NCBI RefSeq assembly: GCF_022482365.1
Contig: NZ_JAKVPE010000001.1
Location: 248,001 to 312,000, forward strand
DNA length: 64,000 nucleotides
Direction: 5' to 3'
Source of the DNA: Limosilactobacillus sp.
GTDB taxonomy: Bacteria; Bacillota; Bacilli; Lactobacillales; Lactobacillaceae
In this document: positions 55,725-64,000 of the stretch, in pieces
How the letters are laid out: every line of letters starts with the position of its first letter
How positions within the stretch are numbered: the first letter of the stretch is position 1
The notes under the pieces: generated by a model
The model's input: the letters and a program-made list of their open reading frames with translations, nothing else
Databases searched by the model: none
Told to the model about the DNA's origin: nothing
Translations under genes and position numbers: made by a program

Positions 55725-57632
55725 ATGCAAACAATGCGTGCGGAGGGCCTCACCAGTACCTACGGGGAGAAGACCCTCTTTGAAAATGTCAATTTTATTA
55801 TTAATGAAAACGACCGAATCGGCCTGATCGGGGTCAACGGGAGCGGGAAGACCAGCCTGCTGAACGTGATTGCCGACCTGACCAGTCCAGAGGCGGGGTC
55901 GATCACCAAGCCTAACGACTATACGATCGGCTACCTCAAGCAGCAGCCGGACCTAGATCAGAATAAGACGATCATGGAAGCCATCTTTGAGGGGCAGCAG
56001 CCGGTCTTTAAGACCATCCGCGCCTACGAGGATGCCCTGGCAAAATTCAGTGCCCACCCGGAAGATCCGCAGGCCGTCGATCGCTACACCAAGATGCAAG
56101 CGAAGATGGACCAGGAAGACGCCTGGGAGGCCGATAGCCAGGTGAAGACGATCCTGACCCAGTTGAAGATCAAGGACACCAGCCAGCAAATCGCCAACCT
56201 CTCCGGGGGCCAGCAAAAACGGGTCGGCCTGGCCCAGGTACTGATTGAGCAACCCGACCTCTTGCTCCTAGACGAACCAACCAACCACCTCGACCTGGAC
56301 TCGGTTGTCTGGCTCCAGGACTTCCTGAAGTCGTACAAGGGTGCCGTTCTTCTGGTGACCCACGACCGTTACTTCCTCGACCAAGTCACCAACCACATTT
56401 GGGAGCTCTCCTTTGGTCATCTTTACCACTACGAGGGGAACTATCAGGACTTTGTGGCTAAGAAGGCGGAACGGGTCGAACTGGCCCAGGAGACCGAGAA
56501 AAAGAACCAGCAGCTCTATAAAAAGGAGCTGGCTTGGATGCGGACGGGTGCCAAGGCCCGCAGCACCAAGCAGAAGGGGCGGATCAATCGTTTCCACGAG
56601 CTGGAAGGCAAGGTCGGTAAGCTGAAGACGGACGAGGACGTTTCGATCAACCTCGGCTCCCAGCGCCTGGGGAAGGACGTCATCGAATTTAAGAATGCCA
56701 ATCTCACCCTCGGCGACCACCAGATCCTGCACGACTTCAACTGGCTGGTGACGGCCGGGGACCGGATCGGGATCACCGGGGAAAACGGGGCCGGCAAGAC
56801 CAGCCTGCTGAACGTGATTGCCCAGCGGGTGCCCCTGGACAGCGGGGTATTAAAGATCGGCGAGACCGTCAAGCTCGGTTACTACACCCAGCAGACCGAG
56901 GGGGTCGACGACAACAAACGGATGGTTGAGTTTTTGACCGAGATTGCCGACAACGTCACCGAAAAGGACGGCAACAAGATCAGCGTCACCCAGCTCCTGG
57001 AGCGCTTCCTCTTCCCGCGGTTCATGCATGGCACCCTGATTCGCAAGCTCTCCGGGGGAGAAAAGCGGCGCCTCTACCTGCTCAAGATCCTGATGCAACA
57101 GCCAAACGTCCTGCTGCTGGACGAACCGACCAACGACCTCGACATCGGCACGCTGACCGTTCTCGAAGATTACCTGGATCACTTTGCCGGCACGGTGATC
57201 ACGGTTTCCCACGACCGTTACTTCCTGGACAAGGTGGCCGATAACCTGCTGATCTTCCACGGCAACGGCGACATCCAACGCTACACCGGCTTCTTTACCG
57301 ACTACCTTAAGGAGGCCCAGCAGGCTCAAGCAGCCAGTCAGGCGGCGAAGACCACTGCCAAAAAGGCCACCAAGAAGGAATCGGCCAGCCAGGCGGCCAA
57401 GCCGAAGAAGAAGACCAAGCTGACCTACGCCGAAAAGCTGGAATGGGATCACATCGATGAGGATCTCGACCAGCTCGACACCCAGCAAAAGGAGATTGAG
57501 CAGCAGATGGCGGCCGCGGCCAGTGACTACACCAAGCTAGCTGACCTCCAAAAGCAGCTCGATGCCGTCAAAAAGCAGGTGGACGAGAAAACCGCCCGCT
57601 GGGAGTACTTAAGTAATTTCATCGACGACTAA
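55725..57632 (+). CDS. ABC-F family ATPase (Uup-like)
   Basis: The 635-residue cytoplasmic protein has two ABC ATPase domains: Walker A GVNGSGKTSLL and GENGAGKTSLL, signatures LSGGQQKRV and LSGGEKRRL, and LLLDEPTNHLDL and LLLDEPTNDLDI. They are joined by a charged linker (about 230-310). A Lys/Ala-rich stretch and a C-terminal coiled coil (about 565-630) follow, as in Uup/EttA-type ABC-F proteins acting at ribosomes or on branched DNA. No membrane domain is present. It is co-transcribed with cca. Confidence 0.9.
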   Translation: MQTMRAEGLTSTYGEKTLFENVNFIINENDRIGLIGVNGSGKTSLLNVIADLTSPEAGSITKPNDYTIGYLKQQPDLDQNKTIMEAIFEGQQPVFKTIRAYEDALAKFSAHPEDPQAVDRYTKMQAKMDQEDAWEADSQVKTILTQLKIKDTSQQIANLSGGQQKRVGLAQVLIEQPDLLLLDEPTNHLDLDSVVWLQDFLKSYKGAVLLVTHDRYFLDQVTNHIWELSFGHLYHYEGNYQDFVAKKAERVELAQETEKKNQQLYKKELAWMRTGAKARSTKQKGRINRFHELEGKVGKLKTDEDVSINLGSQRLGKDVIEFKNANLTLGDHQILHDFNWLVTAGDRIGITGENGAGKTSLLNVIAQRVPLDSGVLKIGETVKLGYYTQQTEGVDDNKRMVEFLTEIADNVTEKDGNKISVTQLLERFLFPRFMHGTLIRKLSGGEKRRLYLLKILMQQPNVLLLDEPTNDLDIGTLTVLEDYLDHFAGTVITVSHDRYFLDKVADNLLIFHGNGDIQRYTGFFTDYLKEAQQAQAASQAAKTTAKKATKKESASQAAKPKKKTKLTYAEKLEWDHIDEDLDQLDTQQKEIEQQMAAAASDYTKLADLQKQLDAVKKQVDEKTARWEYLSNFIDD

Positions 57633-57652
57633 AACGCATTAAAGCAGCAATT

Positions 57653-57698
57653 AAAGCACCATCACTAACCCCAAGAGCAAGTGACGATGCTTTTTTCT
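57653..57698 (+). terminator. terminator of cca and the ABC-F gene
   Basis: AAAGCACCATCACT (57653-57666) pairs with AGTGACGATGCTTT (57680-57693), two mismatches, followed by TTT. Confidence 0.82.
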
Positions 57699-57753
57699 TG
57701 GCCAATTGTGCGATAAGATATCAACGGAAAACAAATTAAAGGAGTTTTTGGTA

Positions 57754-58716
57754 ATGGCAGAAAATGCAAACGAACAGCAATACCTCGACCTGGCGCGCTA
57801 CGTCCTGGAGCACGGCCACGAAAAGAGCGACCGGACGGGGACGGGAACGCGGTCGGTCTTCGGCTACCAGATGCGCTTTGACCTCAGCAAGGGCTTCCCG
57901 ATCCTGACGACCAAGAAGGTGCCCTTTGGCCTGATTAAGAGCGAACTGCTCTGGTTCCTGCGTGGTGACACCAACATCCGCTTCCTCCTCCAGCACCACA
58001 ACCATATTTGGGACGAATGGGCCTTCAAGAAGTGGGTCGAAAGCCCCGAGTATCAGGGACCGGACATGACCGACTTTGGCCACCGCTGGCTCAAGGATCC
58101 GGAATTTAAGAAGCAGTACCTGGCCGAGAAGAAGGCCTTCTGCCAACGGGTTTTGGATGATGAAGAATTTGCCAAGAAGTATGGCGACCTCGGCCTGGTT
58201 TACGGCAGCCAGTGGCGGCACTGGAAGACCAGCCAGGGGGGAACGATTGACCAAATCGCCAACGTCATTCACCAAATCAAAACGACGCCGGATTCGCGGC
58301 GGATGATCGTTTCGGCCTGGAATCCCGAGGACGTGCCGTCGATGGCCCTGCCACCGTGCCACACGATGTTCCAGTTCTACGTCAACGAAGGGAAGCTCTC
58401 CTGCCAGCTCTACCAGCGCAGTGCGGACATTTTCCTGGGCGTGCCGTTCAACATCGCTAGCTATGCCCTGTTGACCCACATGATTGCCCACCAGTGCGGC
58501 CTGCAGGTTGGGGACTTTGTTCATACCCTTGGGGATGCCCACATCTACCTCAACCACCTCGATCAGATCAAGACCCAGCTGGCCCGGACGCCCCACACGG
58601 CACCGCAGCTGATCCTGCCGGCGGAACCGAAGCCGATCGACCAGTACCAGATGGATGACATCAAGTTGGAGGGCTACACCCACGAACCGGCCATCAAGGC
58701 CCCGGTTGCCGTCTGA
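57754..58716 (+). CDS. thyA: thymidylate synthase
   Basis: The 320-residue enzyme makes dTMP from dUMP using methylene-tetrahydrofolate. It has [12 protein letters not shown], the catalytic Cys in [26 protein letters not shown] and [12 protein letters not shown]. The roughly 50-residue insert after FLRGDTNI is typical of lactobacillus ThyA. GGAG precedes ATG 57754. It is followed ten bases later by dfrA, which regenerates the folate that ThyA oxidises. Confidence 0.97.
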   Translation: MAENANEQQYLDLARYVLEHGHEKSDRTGTGTRSVFGYQMRFDLSKGFPILTTKKVPFGLIKSELLWFLRGDTNIRFLLQHHNHIWDEWAFKKWVESPEYQGPDMTDFGHRWLKDPEFKKQYLAEKKAFCQRVLDDEEFAKKYGDLGLVYGSQWRHWKTSQGGTIDQIANVIHQIKTTPDSRRMIVSAWNPEDVPSMALPPCHTMFQFYVNEGKLSCQLYQRSADIFLGVPFNIASYALLTHMIAHQCGLQVGDFVHTLGDAHIYLNHLDQIKTQLARTPHTAPQLILPAEPKPIDQYQMDDIKLEGYTHEPAIKAPVAV

Positions 58717-58726
58717 GGTGGTGCCG

Positions 58727-59227
58727 ATGACGAAAGTAAGCTTTGTTTGGGCGGAGGACTTGGACGGCTGGATCGGTAAGGACAATGCCCTGCCCTGGCA
58801 CCTGTCAGCCGACATGCGCCATTTCAAGGCGGTCACGATGGGCCACCCGATTGTGATGGGGCGGGCAACCTTTGAGTCGATTGGCCGACCGCTGCCCCAC
58901 CGACCCAACATTGTCCTGACCCACAACGATTTGAATGTTTCGGGCCTGACCGTGGTCCACGACCTCACCCAGCTGCGGGCGCTGATTGATCAGCAGGCGG
59001 CGACAACGGAAGTCTGCATCATCGGTGGGGCCGGCGTTTTTGCGGCCACCCTGCCGCTGGTGAACACCCTGCACCGGACAATCATCAACGGCCACTATCA
59101 CGGGGACGTAAAAATGCCACCGGTCGATTACTCCCGGTGGCAGCGTTTGAGTCGGCGCCCGGTGGTCGAAAATGACCAACCGGTCTGCTGGTTTGAAGAA
59201 TGGGTCCTAGACGAAAAACAGGATTGA
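58727..59227 (+). CDS. dfrA: dihydrofolate reductase
   Basis: The 166-residue enzyme reduces dihydrofolate with NADPH. It shows WAEDLDGWIGKDNALPWHL (substrate and Met20-loop region), PIVMGRATFESIGRPLP and IIGGAGVFAATLP. ATG 58727 follows GAGGTGG ten bases after thyA, with which it forms an operon. Its last 21 bases overlap the convergent hemolysin III-family gene. Confidence 0.95.
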   Translation: MTKVSFVWAEDLDGWIGKDNALPWHLSADMRHFKAVTMGHPIVMGRATFESIGRPLPHRPNIVLTHNDLNVSGLTVVHDLTQLRALIDQQAATTEVCIIGGAGVFAATLPLVNTLHRTIINGHYHGDVKMPPVDYSRWQRLSRRPVVENDQPVCWFEEWVLDEKQD

Positions 59228-59857
59228 GAAGTACATGAAGCCGGTTCCCACCAGGACGAAGACGTGCCAGATCAGGTGGGTGTAACGTGTCGGCCGGCTG
59301 TAGAGCAGGGCGCCCAGGGTGAAGGTAATTCCGCCGGCGAGCAGGAGCCCGAAGCCAACCGGACCGAGGGCTTCCCAGAGCGGCACGAAGGCAAAGAGAC
59401 ACAGCCAGCCCATCAGGACGTAGATCAGGGTTGACCACTTGCTCTTGTGCTTGAGCCAGATGCTCTTGTAGACCACCCCGAGGACAGCCAGTCCCCAGAT
59501 GATTCCAAAGAGGGTCCAGCCCGCCCAGCCCCGGATGCTGACTAGGCAGTAGGGGGTGTAGGTCCCGGCGATCAGCAGGTAGATCATTGAATGATCAAAG
59601 ATCCGAAAAAGGTGCCGGGCCCGGGTGAAATAGAGGGCGTGAAAGAGCGTCGACGAGAGATAAAAAAGGGTGAGGATACTGCCATAAATTGTGAAGGTGA
59701 CGATCCGCATTGGACTGCCGGTGTGGACGGCCCGGATGATTAAAAAGACCAGGCCGGCGACGGCGAGGCCGAAGCCGACCCCATGGGTGATTGCGTTACC
59801 AATCTCAATAAGGATTTCCTGTCGGTTCTGCGGACGATACGATGGACGTGCTGCCAA
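59207..59857 (-). CDS. hemolysin III/PAQR-family membrane protein
   Basis: The 216-residue protein has seven predicted membrane helices and the family's conserved polar sites: IGNAITHGVGFGLAV near the start, STLFHALYF, FDHSMIYLLIAGTYTP and, near the end, YTHLIWHVFVLVG. These His and Asp residues form a metal site in PAQR proteins. Bacterial members are often called hemolysin III, but their real function is unclear. The start is TTG 59857 with AAAGGGG upstream. It converges on dfrA with a 21-base overlap. Confidence 0.9.
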   Translation of the reverse strand: MAARPSYRPQNRQEILIEIGNAITHGVGFGLAVAGLVFLIIRAVHTGSPMRIVTFTIYGSILTLFYLSSTLFHALYFTRARHLFRIFDHSMIYLLIAGTYTPYCLVSIRGWAGWTLFGIIWGLAVLGVVYKSIWLKHKSKWSTLIYVLMGWLCLFAFVPLWEALGPVGFGLLLAGGITFTLGALLYSRPTRYTHLIWHVFVLVGTGFMYFSILFFV

Positions 59858-59918
59858 TCTGATTACCCCTTTCTGTGCGATCAGCGATGAATTCTGTGGT
59901 GATTTTTGCTATACTAAT

Positions 59919-60010
59919 GGTTGATTAGCAATAAATTTAATCAACCGATTCTAAGAAAAGTGTGTATAATAGTTTTATAAACTTTGCATCTAGTTTCGAA
60001 GACTAGATTA
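59919..60010 (+). promoter_or_regulatory. intergenic hairpins and promoter before the degV-family gene
   Basis: GGTTGATTA pairs with TAATCAACC (about 59920-59945). A TATAAT -10 box lies at about 59965-59970. A second inverted repeat, ATCTAG/CTAGAT, lies near 59988-60008 in the leader. No clear -35 is seen. Confidence 0.45.
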
Positions 60011-60051
60011 ATTATAACATAAACATACATGCAGGGAGAGTGGATTTTTCC

Positions 60052-60894
60052 ATGGCAAAAGTAAAAATTGTTTGTGATTCTTCCGCCGGCTTGACCGAGG
60101 AAGACATTCAAAAATATAACATTACAATTATTCCCCTGACCGTGATGATTGATGGAACGGTCTATACTGAGCGGGAGACGATCACTAACGATCAATTCCC
60201 GGAGATGATGAAGAACGCTAAGAGCCTGCCGAAGACGTCTCAGCCGCCGATCGGTAAGTTTGTCGATGCCTTCGACAAGCTCGGTGAGGACGGCAGCGAG
60301 GTCCTGTGCGTGACCATGATGGCCTCCATTTCCGGGACGGTTCATGCGGCCGAGCAGGCGGCGGAACTGTCCAAGACCAAGGTAACGGTCTACGACTCAC
60401 AGACGACCGACCAGGGGATGGCCTTCCAAATCGTCGAGGCGGCCCAGGTATTGGAGAACGGCGGGACGGTGGAAGACGCCGTCGCCAAGATGAAGGATGT
60501 CCTGGCCAAGAGCAAGCTTTACCTCGCCATTGACAACCTGAAAAACCTGGTTGCCGGCGGTCGGATCAGCAAGTTTGCCGGGGCGCTATCCAGCCTTTTG
60601 AACATCAAGGTGATGCTCCAAGTCTACGACGGTGAGATCCACGTCATCATGAAGGGCCGGGGTACCAAGGCGATCCACAAGGAATGGGACCAGATCCTGG
60701 ATGAAATGGCCAAGGGGCCGAAAGTCAAGGCAATTGGGATTTCCCACGTCCAGGCGGACAAGGAGGTTAACCGGCTCAAGGAGGGCCTGGCCAAGATTTA
60801 TCCGGATGCTAAGATCATCGTGCGTGAAACCGTGCCGATCATTGCCACTCATACCGGCCTGGGCGCTTGCTGCCTGTTGTACTACACTGAATAA
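60052..60894 (+). CDS. DegV-family fatty-acid-binding protein
   Basis: The 280-residue protein has the DegV fold: KIVCDSSAGLTEEDI, IIPLTVMIDG, KTSQPPIGKF and the lipid-site segment VYDSQTTDQGMAF. Family members (FakB) bind fatty acids for phosphorylation by FakA, feeding phospholipid synthesis; which lipid is bound here is unknown. I use ATG 60052. A GTG at 60040 is too close to the GGGAG site. A terminator (AAATGCGG/CCGCATTT, 60909-60940) follows. Confidence 0.9.
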   Translation: MAKVKIVCDSSAGLTEEDIQKYNITIIPLTVMIDGTVYTERETITNDQFPEMMKNAKSLPKTSQPPIGKFVDAFDKLGEDGSEVLCVTMMASISGTVHAAEQAAELSKTKVTVYDSQTTDQGMAFQIVEAAQVLENGGTVEDAVAKMKDVLAKSKLYLAIDNLKNLVAGGRISKFAGALSSLLNIKVMLQVYDGEIHVIMKGRGTKAIHKEWDQILDEMAKGPKVKAIGISHVQADKEVNRLKEGLAKIYPDAKIIVRETVPIIATHTGLGACCLLYYTE

Positions 60895-60908
60895 AATAAT
60901 CCAAAACG

Positions 60909-60944
60909 AAATGCGGTCAGCGAATAACACGGCCGCATTTTATG
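60909..60944 (+). terminator. terminator after the degV-family gene
   Basis: AAATGCGG (60909-60916) pairs with CCGCATTT (60933-60940), followed by TATG. The U tract is short, so read-through into the next gene is possible. Confidence 0.6.
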
Positions 60945-60963
60945 TTAGGGGGCTAAAAGAGGG

Positions 60964-61884
60964 ATGAAGAAGAAATGGTGGCTAGTGGTGATCCTGATTG
61001 TGGTGCTGGCCCTTGGCGGTGGCTGGTTCTATTTCAATCGGGCAACGCCAAGCGCTAAAGAAGACCAGGTTCAAACGCCGCAATACGTGGAGAAAAAGCA
61101 CGTCAAACTGGTGGCGCTGGGTGATTCCCTGACGCACGGCCAGGGGGATGAAACCAACAATGGTGGCTACGTCGGCGTCATCAAGAAAAAGATTGAGCAC
61201 CATTACCAACAGACGACGGTAACAACGGTTAACTACGGGGTCAGTGGTGACCGCTCCGACCAGATTCTGGACCGGCTCAATTCGCAAAAGCAGATCCGCT
61301 CCGACCTGGCCGATGCCGACGTGATCACGATGACCGTCGGCGGCAACGACCTGATGCAGCACCTGGAGGCCGACGCCTTGGAGTCACCGAAGAAGATTTC
61401 AACCGATGTCGACAGCGCGGAGAGCAGTTACCGGAAGAAACTGCACGCGCTCTTTAGTGCCGTGCGTAAGCAGAATCCGGACGCGCCAATCTTTGTGATG
61501 AGCATCTACAACCCCTTCTACACCTACTTCCCGGACGTCACGACGATCAGCGATGCCGTTGCCAAGTGGAATCAGACGACCACCAGCGTGATGGGAGATT
61601 ATCAGCAGATGTACTTTGTTGACATCAACCACCTGATGTCGTACGGTCAGTACAAGACGGCCGCTTCCCGCCAACACCTGGTGGCGGCGGAAAAGAAGGC
61701 CAATGGCGGCAAGGTGAGTCAGGGCAAGGTTGCCGACGTGATGAATGAAAAGGATCACAACATCAACGATTATATTTCAACCGACGACAATTTCCACCCT
61801 AACCACCGCGGCTACGAACAGATCGCCAAGAAGCTGTTTACGGCGATGAAGGAACATAATTCTTGGGAATACACAAAGAGGTAA
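60964..61884 (+). CDS. membrane-anchored SGNH/GDSL-family hydrolase
   Basis: The 306-residue protein has an N-terminal signal/anchor helix (residues 5-24) and an extracellular SGNH domain. Block I is ALGDSLTHGQGD with the nucleophile Ser, block III is TVGGNDLM, and block V is DNFHPNHRGY with the catalytic Asp and His. It probably hydrolyses an ester at the cell surface; the substrate is unknown. It is followed seven bases later by a YpmS-like gene, as B. subtilis ypmR precedes ypmS. Confidence 0.88.
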   Translation: MKKKWWLVVILIVVLALGGGWFYFNRATPSAKEDQVQTPQYVEKKHVKLVALGDSLTHGQGDETNNGGYVGVIKKKIEHHYQQTTVTTVNYGVSGDRSDQILDRLNSQKQIRSDLADADVITMTVGGNDLMQHLEADALESPKKISTDVDSAESSYRKKLHALFSAVRKQNPDAPIFVMSIYNPFYTYFPDVTTISDAVAKWNQTTTSVMGDYQQMYFVDINHLMSYGQYKTAASRQHLVAAEKKANGGKVSQGKVADVMNEKDHNINDYISTDDNFHPNHRGYEQIAKKLFTAMKEHNSWEYTKR

Positions 61885-61891
61885 GCAAGCA

Positions 61892-62491
61892 ATGAAAGAA
61901 CAGAAAAAGACGATCAATTACTGGAAGTGGGCCTTCTTCGTCCTCCTGGCTGCAATCCTGATTAGCGGTGGGGTCGTCATCTCCAAGGCCACGGCGCCCA
62001 GTCCGCGACCCGAGATGACCCAAACGGTGGCTGCCAAGGACACTTCCGTGACGGTCGAATTAAACCGTAAGCAGGTCAACGCCCTTTCCGCCAACTATCT
62101 GAACCAGTTTTTGAAAGGCCAAAAGATCAAGTATCACTTCCTGGTCGGCAAGCAATACGCGACCCTGGTGGGCGACACTAAGTTCATGGGGGTCAAGATT
62201 CGGTTTGCCATTAACTTTGTTCCGGAGAGGACGGCCGCGGGCAACGTCCTCCTGCGGGCGAAGGGACTGGCGGTTGGCCGACTCAACATCCCGATCAAGT
62301 TTGTGATGGGCTACATTGCCAAGAACTACAACATTCCCAACTGGGTCTCCATCGATGCCAAGCACAAGACAATCCTGCTTGACCTGAACCGTTACAGCAA
62401 GCACCATTCACTGAAGTACTCGGCCCAGGAGATTAATATGGAGACCGGGCGCTTCAAGTTCCTGATTACGGTGCCAACCAATAATAACTAG
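61892..62491 (+). CDS. YpmS-family (DUF2140) membrane protein
   Basis: This 199-residue protein has one N-terminal membrane helix (about residues 12-32) and an extracytoplasmic domain of DUF2140 type, with VTVELNRKQVNALSANYLNQ, GRLNIPIKFVMGYIAKNY and IDAKHKTILLDLN. The function is unknown. Conserved linkage with the GDSL hydrolase upstream and yozE downstream suggests a shared envelope role. Confidence 0.85.
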   Translation: MKEQKKTINYWKWAFFVLLAAILISGGVVISKATAPSPRPEMTQTVAAKDTSVTVELNRKQVNALSANYLNQFLKGQKIKYHFLVGKQYATLVGDTKFMGVKIRFAINFVPERTAAGNVLLRAKGLAVGRLNIPIKFVMGYIAKNYNIPNWVSIDAKHKTILLDLNRYSKHHSLKYSAQEINMETGRFKFLITVPTNNN

Positions 62492-62502
62492 GGGGAATCA
62501 AG

Positions 62503-62724
62503 ATGCGCGAAAGCTTTTATCGTTACCTAATGACCCAGCGCAACCCAAATGGGGCCGATGAGGTGCAGCAATTTGCCAACAACGCCTTTTTGGACAGCGC
62601 CTTTCCCAAGCAGTCAACAGACTTTGACGAACTTTCTAAGTACCTGGAAGAGAACGCTGACTACCTGCCGTCGATGACCATCTTCGACACGGCCTGGCAG
62701 CGTTACCTGGATGCAATGAACTAA
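62503..62724 (+). CDS. YozE-family protein (UPF0346)
   Basis: The small 73-residue acidic protein has SFYRYLMTQRNPN, AFLDSAFPKQSTDFDELSKY and a C-terminal FDTAWQRYLDAM, which match YozE. The family has a SAM-like helical fold; its function is not established. GGGGG lies before the ATG at 62503, and rbgA follows 13 bases later. Confidence 0.88.
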   Translation: MRESFYRYLMTQRNPNGADEVQQFANNAFLDSAFPKQSTDFDELSKYLEENADYLPSMTIFDTAWQRYLDAMN

Positions 62725-62737
62725 AGGAGGAAGAAAT

Positions 62738-63610
62738 TTGGCAGTAATTCAATGGTTCCCCGGACACATGGCCAAGGCCCTGCGGCAGATCCGCGAGCAG
62801 ATGCCGCTGGTCGACATCGTCTTTGAACTGGTCGACGCCCGGGTACCGTACTCATCGCAAAATCCGGAAGTCGCCCTTGCCGCCGGCGACAAGCCGCGGC
62901 TTTTGATCATGACCAAGACCGACCTGGCCGATGCTGACCGGCTCAAGGAGTGGCTGGACTACTTTGCACAAAAGGGACAACCGGTCCTGGCCCTGGACTC
63001 CCGCCGGCAGAACGTGGCCAAGCTGGTGACCGCCAAGAGCAAGGAAATCCTGCACGATAAGCTGGCCGAGGAGGCGGCCAAGGGAATGAAGAAGCGGCCG
63101 ATCCGGGCGATGTGCGTGGGGGTACCAAACGTCGGTAAGTCGACCCTCCTGAATCACCTGGTGAAGAAAAACGTCGCCGCCACCGGCAACCGGCCGGGGG
63201 TAACGACCGGCCAGCAGTGGCTTCGTTCCTCGGCTGAATTGGAACTGCTCGACACGCCCGGGGTTCTCTGGCACAAGTTTGCCAGCCAAAAGCAGGGGCA
63301 GATGCTGGCCCTAAGCGGGGCAATCAAGGATAGCCTCTACCCAAAGGATGACGTGGCCCTCTTTGCCCTCAAGTACCTGCGGGCTCACCAGCCGGAGATG
63401 CTGAAGAAACGCTACCGGCTGACGGACGCCGACCTGGACGAGGCGGTTACTGATCCCGATCTCCTGCTTACAATTACCCAGAAGCTGGGGATGCGCGACG
63501 ACTACGACCGAGCCAGTGAACGGCTGATCTTTGACCTGCGGAAGGGCAAGCTCGGCCCGATCACGATGGAGGTTCCGGCCGACCTGAATGAGGATGGGAT
63601 CAATGAGTGA
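62738..63610 (+). CDS. rbgA: ribosome biogenesis GTPase RbgA/YlqF
   Basis: The 290-residue circularly permuted GTPase has its motifs in the order G4 (TKTDLAD), G1 ([14 protein letters not shown], about residue 128) and G3 (DTPGVLWHK), then a C-terminal RNA-binding domain. It is needed for late 50S assembly. The TTG start at 62738 follows GGAGG and gives [17 protein letters not shown], the expected N-terminus. It overlaps rnhB by eight bases. Confidence 0.96.
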   Translation: MAVIQWFPGHMAKALRQIREQMPLVDIVFELVDARVPYSSQNPEVALAAGDKPRLLIMTKTDLADADRLKEWLDYFAQKGQPVLALDSRRQNVAKLVTAKSKEILHDKLAEEAAKGMKKRPIRAMCVGVPNVGKSTLLNHLVKKNVAATGNRPGVTTGQQWLRSSAELELLDTPGVLWHKFASQKQGQMLALSGAIKDSLYPKDDVALFALKYLRAHQPEMLKKRYRLTDADLDEAVTDPDLLLTITQKLGMRDDYDRASERLIFDLRKGKLGPITMEVPADLNEDGINE

Positions 63611-64000
63611 GACGATTCGCCAAATCAAGGACCGCCTGGCGGCCATCACCAACCCGGCCGACCCCTATGTTATTGCCTTGCGTGACGATCCGCGCAAGGG
63701 GGTCCAGCAAGCCCTTGCCCAGCACCAGCGCAGGTTGGAACGACAAGCCGCGGCACTAGCGGCCTTCCACCAGCGCTTTAGGTACGAGCAAGCCCTTTGG
63801 CAGCGGGGCTGTACCTACGTTGCCGGAATGGACGAGGTCGGGCGAGGCCCCTTGGCCGGCCCGGTGGTTACCTGCGCCGTCATTCTCAAGCCGTCCTTTG
63901 ACCTGGTCGGGGTGACCGACTCCAAGCAGCTGACCAAGCATGAGCGTGAGCAGCTCTACCTGCAGATCGTCAACGAGGCCGTCGAGGTCAGCATCGCGGT
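63603..64000 (+). CDS. rnhB: ribonuclease HII, N-terminal part (cut by window end)
   Basis: The frame is open from ATG 63603 to the window end (132 codons). After a 60-residue N-terminal extension comes [15 protein letters not shown], with the catalytic Asp-Glu pair and the GRG motif, and then [14 protein letters not shown]. RNase HII removes ribonucleotides from DNA. The frame overlaps rbgA by eight bases, a conserved Firmicute pair. The rest of the enzyme lies beyond the window. Confidence 0.95.
   Translation, partial: MSETIRQIKDRLAAITNPADPYVIALRDDPRKGVQQALAQHQRRLERQAAALAAFHQRFRYEQALWQRGCTYVAGMDEVGRGPLAGPVVTCAVILKPSFDLVGVTDSKQLTKHEREQLYLQIVNEAVEVSIA

Noticed and set aside
1-64000. tRNA and rRNA genes
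   Set aside because: I looked in the intergenic gaps for cloverleaf-type sequences with GGTTCGA and CCA ends and found none I could support.

Overview
The window reads as a chromosome segment of an obligately heterofermentative lactobacillus, most likely Limosilactobacillus (fermentum/reuteri/mucosae group). The backbone is G+C-rich for a lactobacillus. Gene order follows the lactobacillus core: phoH-ybeY-dgkA-era-recO-glyQS-dnaG-rpoD, dnaE-pyk-cvfB-xerD-ribT-scpAB-rluB, and cmk-rpsA-der-hup. Pyruvate kinase follows dnaE directly, with no pfkA between them, as expected for a phosphoketolase-pathway organism. Species cannot be fixed from sequence reading alone.

Layout. Bases 1-1740 hold the end of argG and all of argH with its terminator. 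Bases 1741-17060 are an accessory region. It starts with a gene-free, hairpin-rich stretch. Next come two inverted 1,284-bp IS30-family copies (2089-3372 and 7194-8477) bracketing an A+T-richer niacin/NAD salvage cassette: nrtR-like regulator, pncB, pncA, pnuC. Then follow a deleted ISL3-type transposase, a small serine recombinase with possible recombination sites, a broken Mub/serine-rich-repeat LPQTG adhesin, and an Rpn-family nuclease gene whose 3' end is repeated downstream in decaying copies. At 17087-19934 lie gtfA and gtfB, the glycosyltransferase pair that modifies serine-rich-repeat adhesins; no secA2/secY2 is present in the window.

From about 20 kb to the end the window is core. 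It carries rRNA maturation, undecaprenol recycling, Era and RecO (20.0-23.7 kb); a glycine T-box controlling glyQS (23.7-27.0 kb); primase and the housekeeping sigma factor (27.2-30.2 kb); an aminotransferase, trmK, a Nif3-like protein and pepT (30.3-34.4 kb); and dnaE, pyk, cvfB, a XerD-like recombinase, ribT, scpA/scpB and rluB (34.8-44.1 kb). An FMN riboswitch precedes ribU (44.2-45.0 kb). Then come a HTH protein with recQ, a LysM protein, cmk, rpsA, der and hup (45.1-52.1 kb). The last part holds a TPR protein, a second XerC/D-like protein that appears catalytically dead, cca, an ABC-F ATPase, thyA-dfrA, a hemolysin III protein, DegV, a GDSL hydrolase, ypmS, yozE, rbgA and the start of rnhB.

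The most notable content is accessory: a NAD-precursor salvage unit with its own NrtR-type regulator between identical inverted insertion sequences; an adhesin pseudogene beside intact glycosyltransferases; and a duplicated Rpn C-terminal cassette resembling stand-alone C-terminal Rpn proteins. Two tyrosine recombinases in the core also lack expected catalytic residues.
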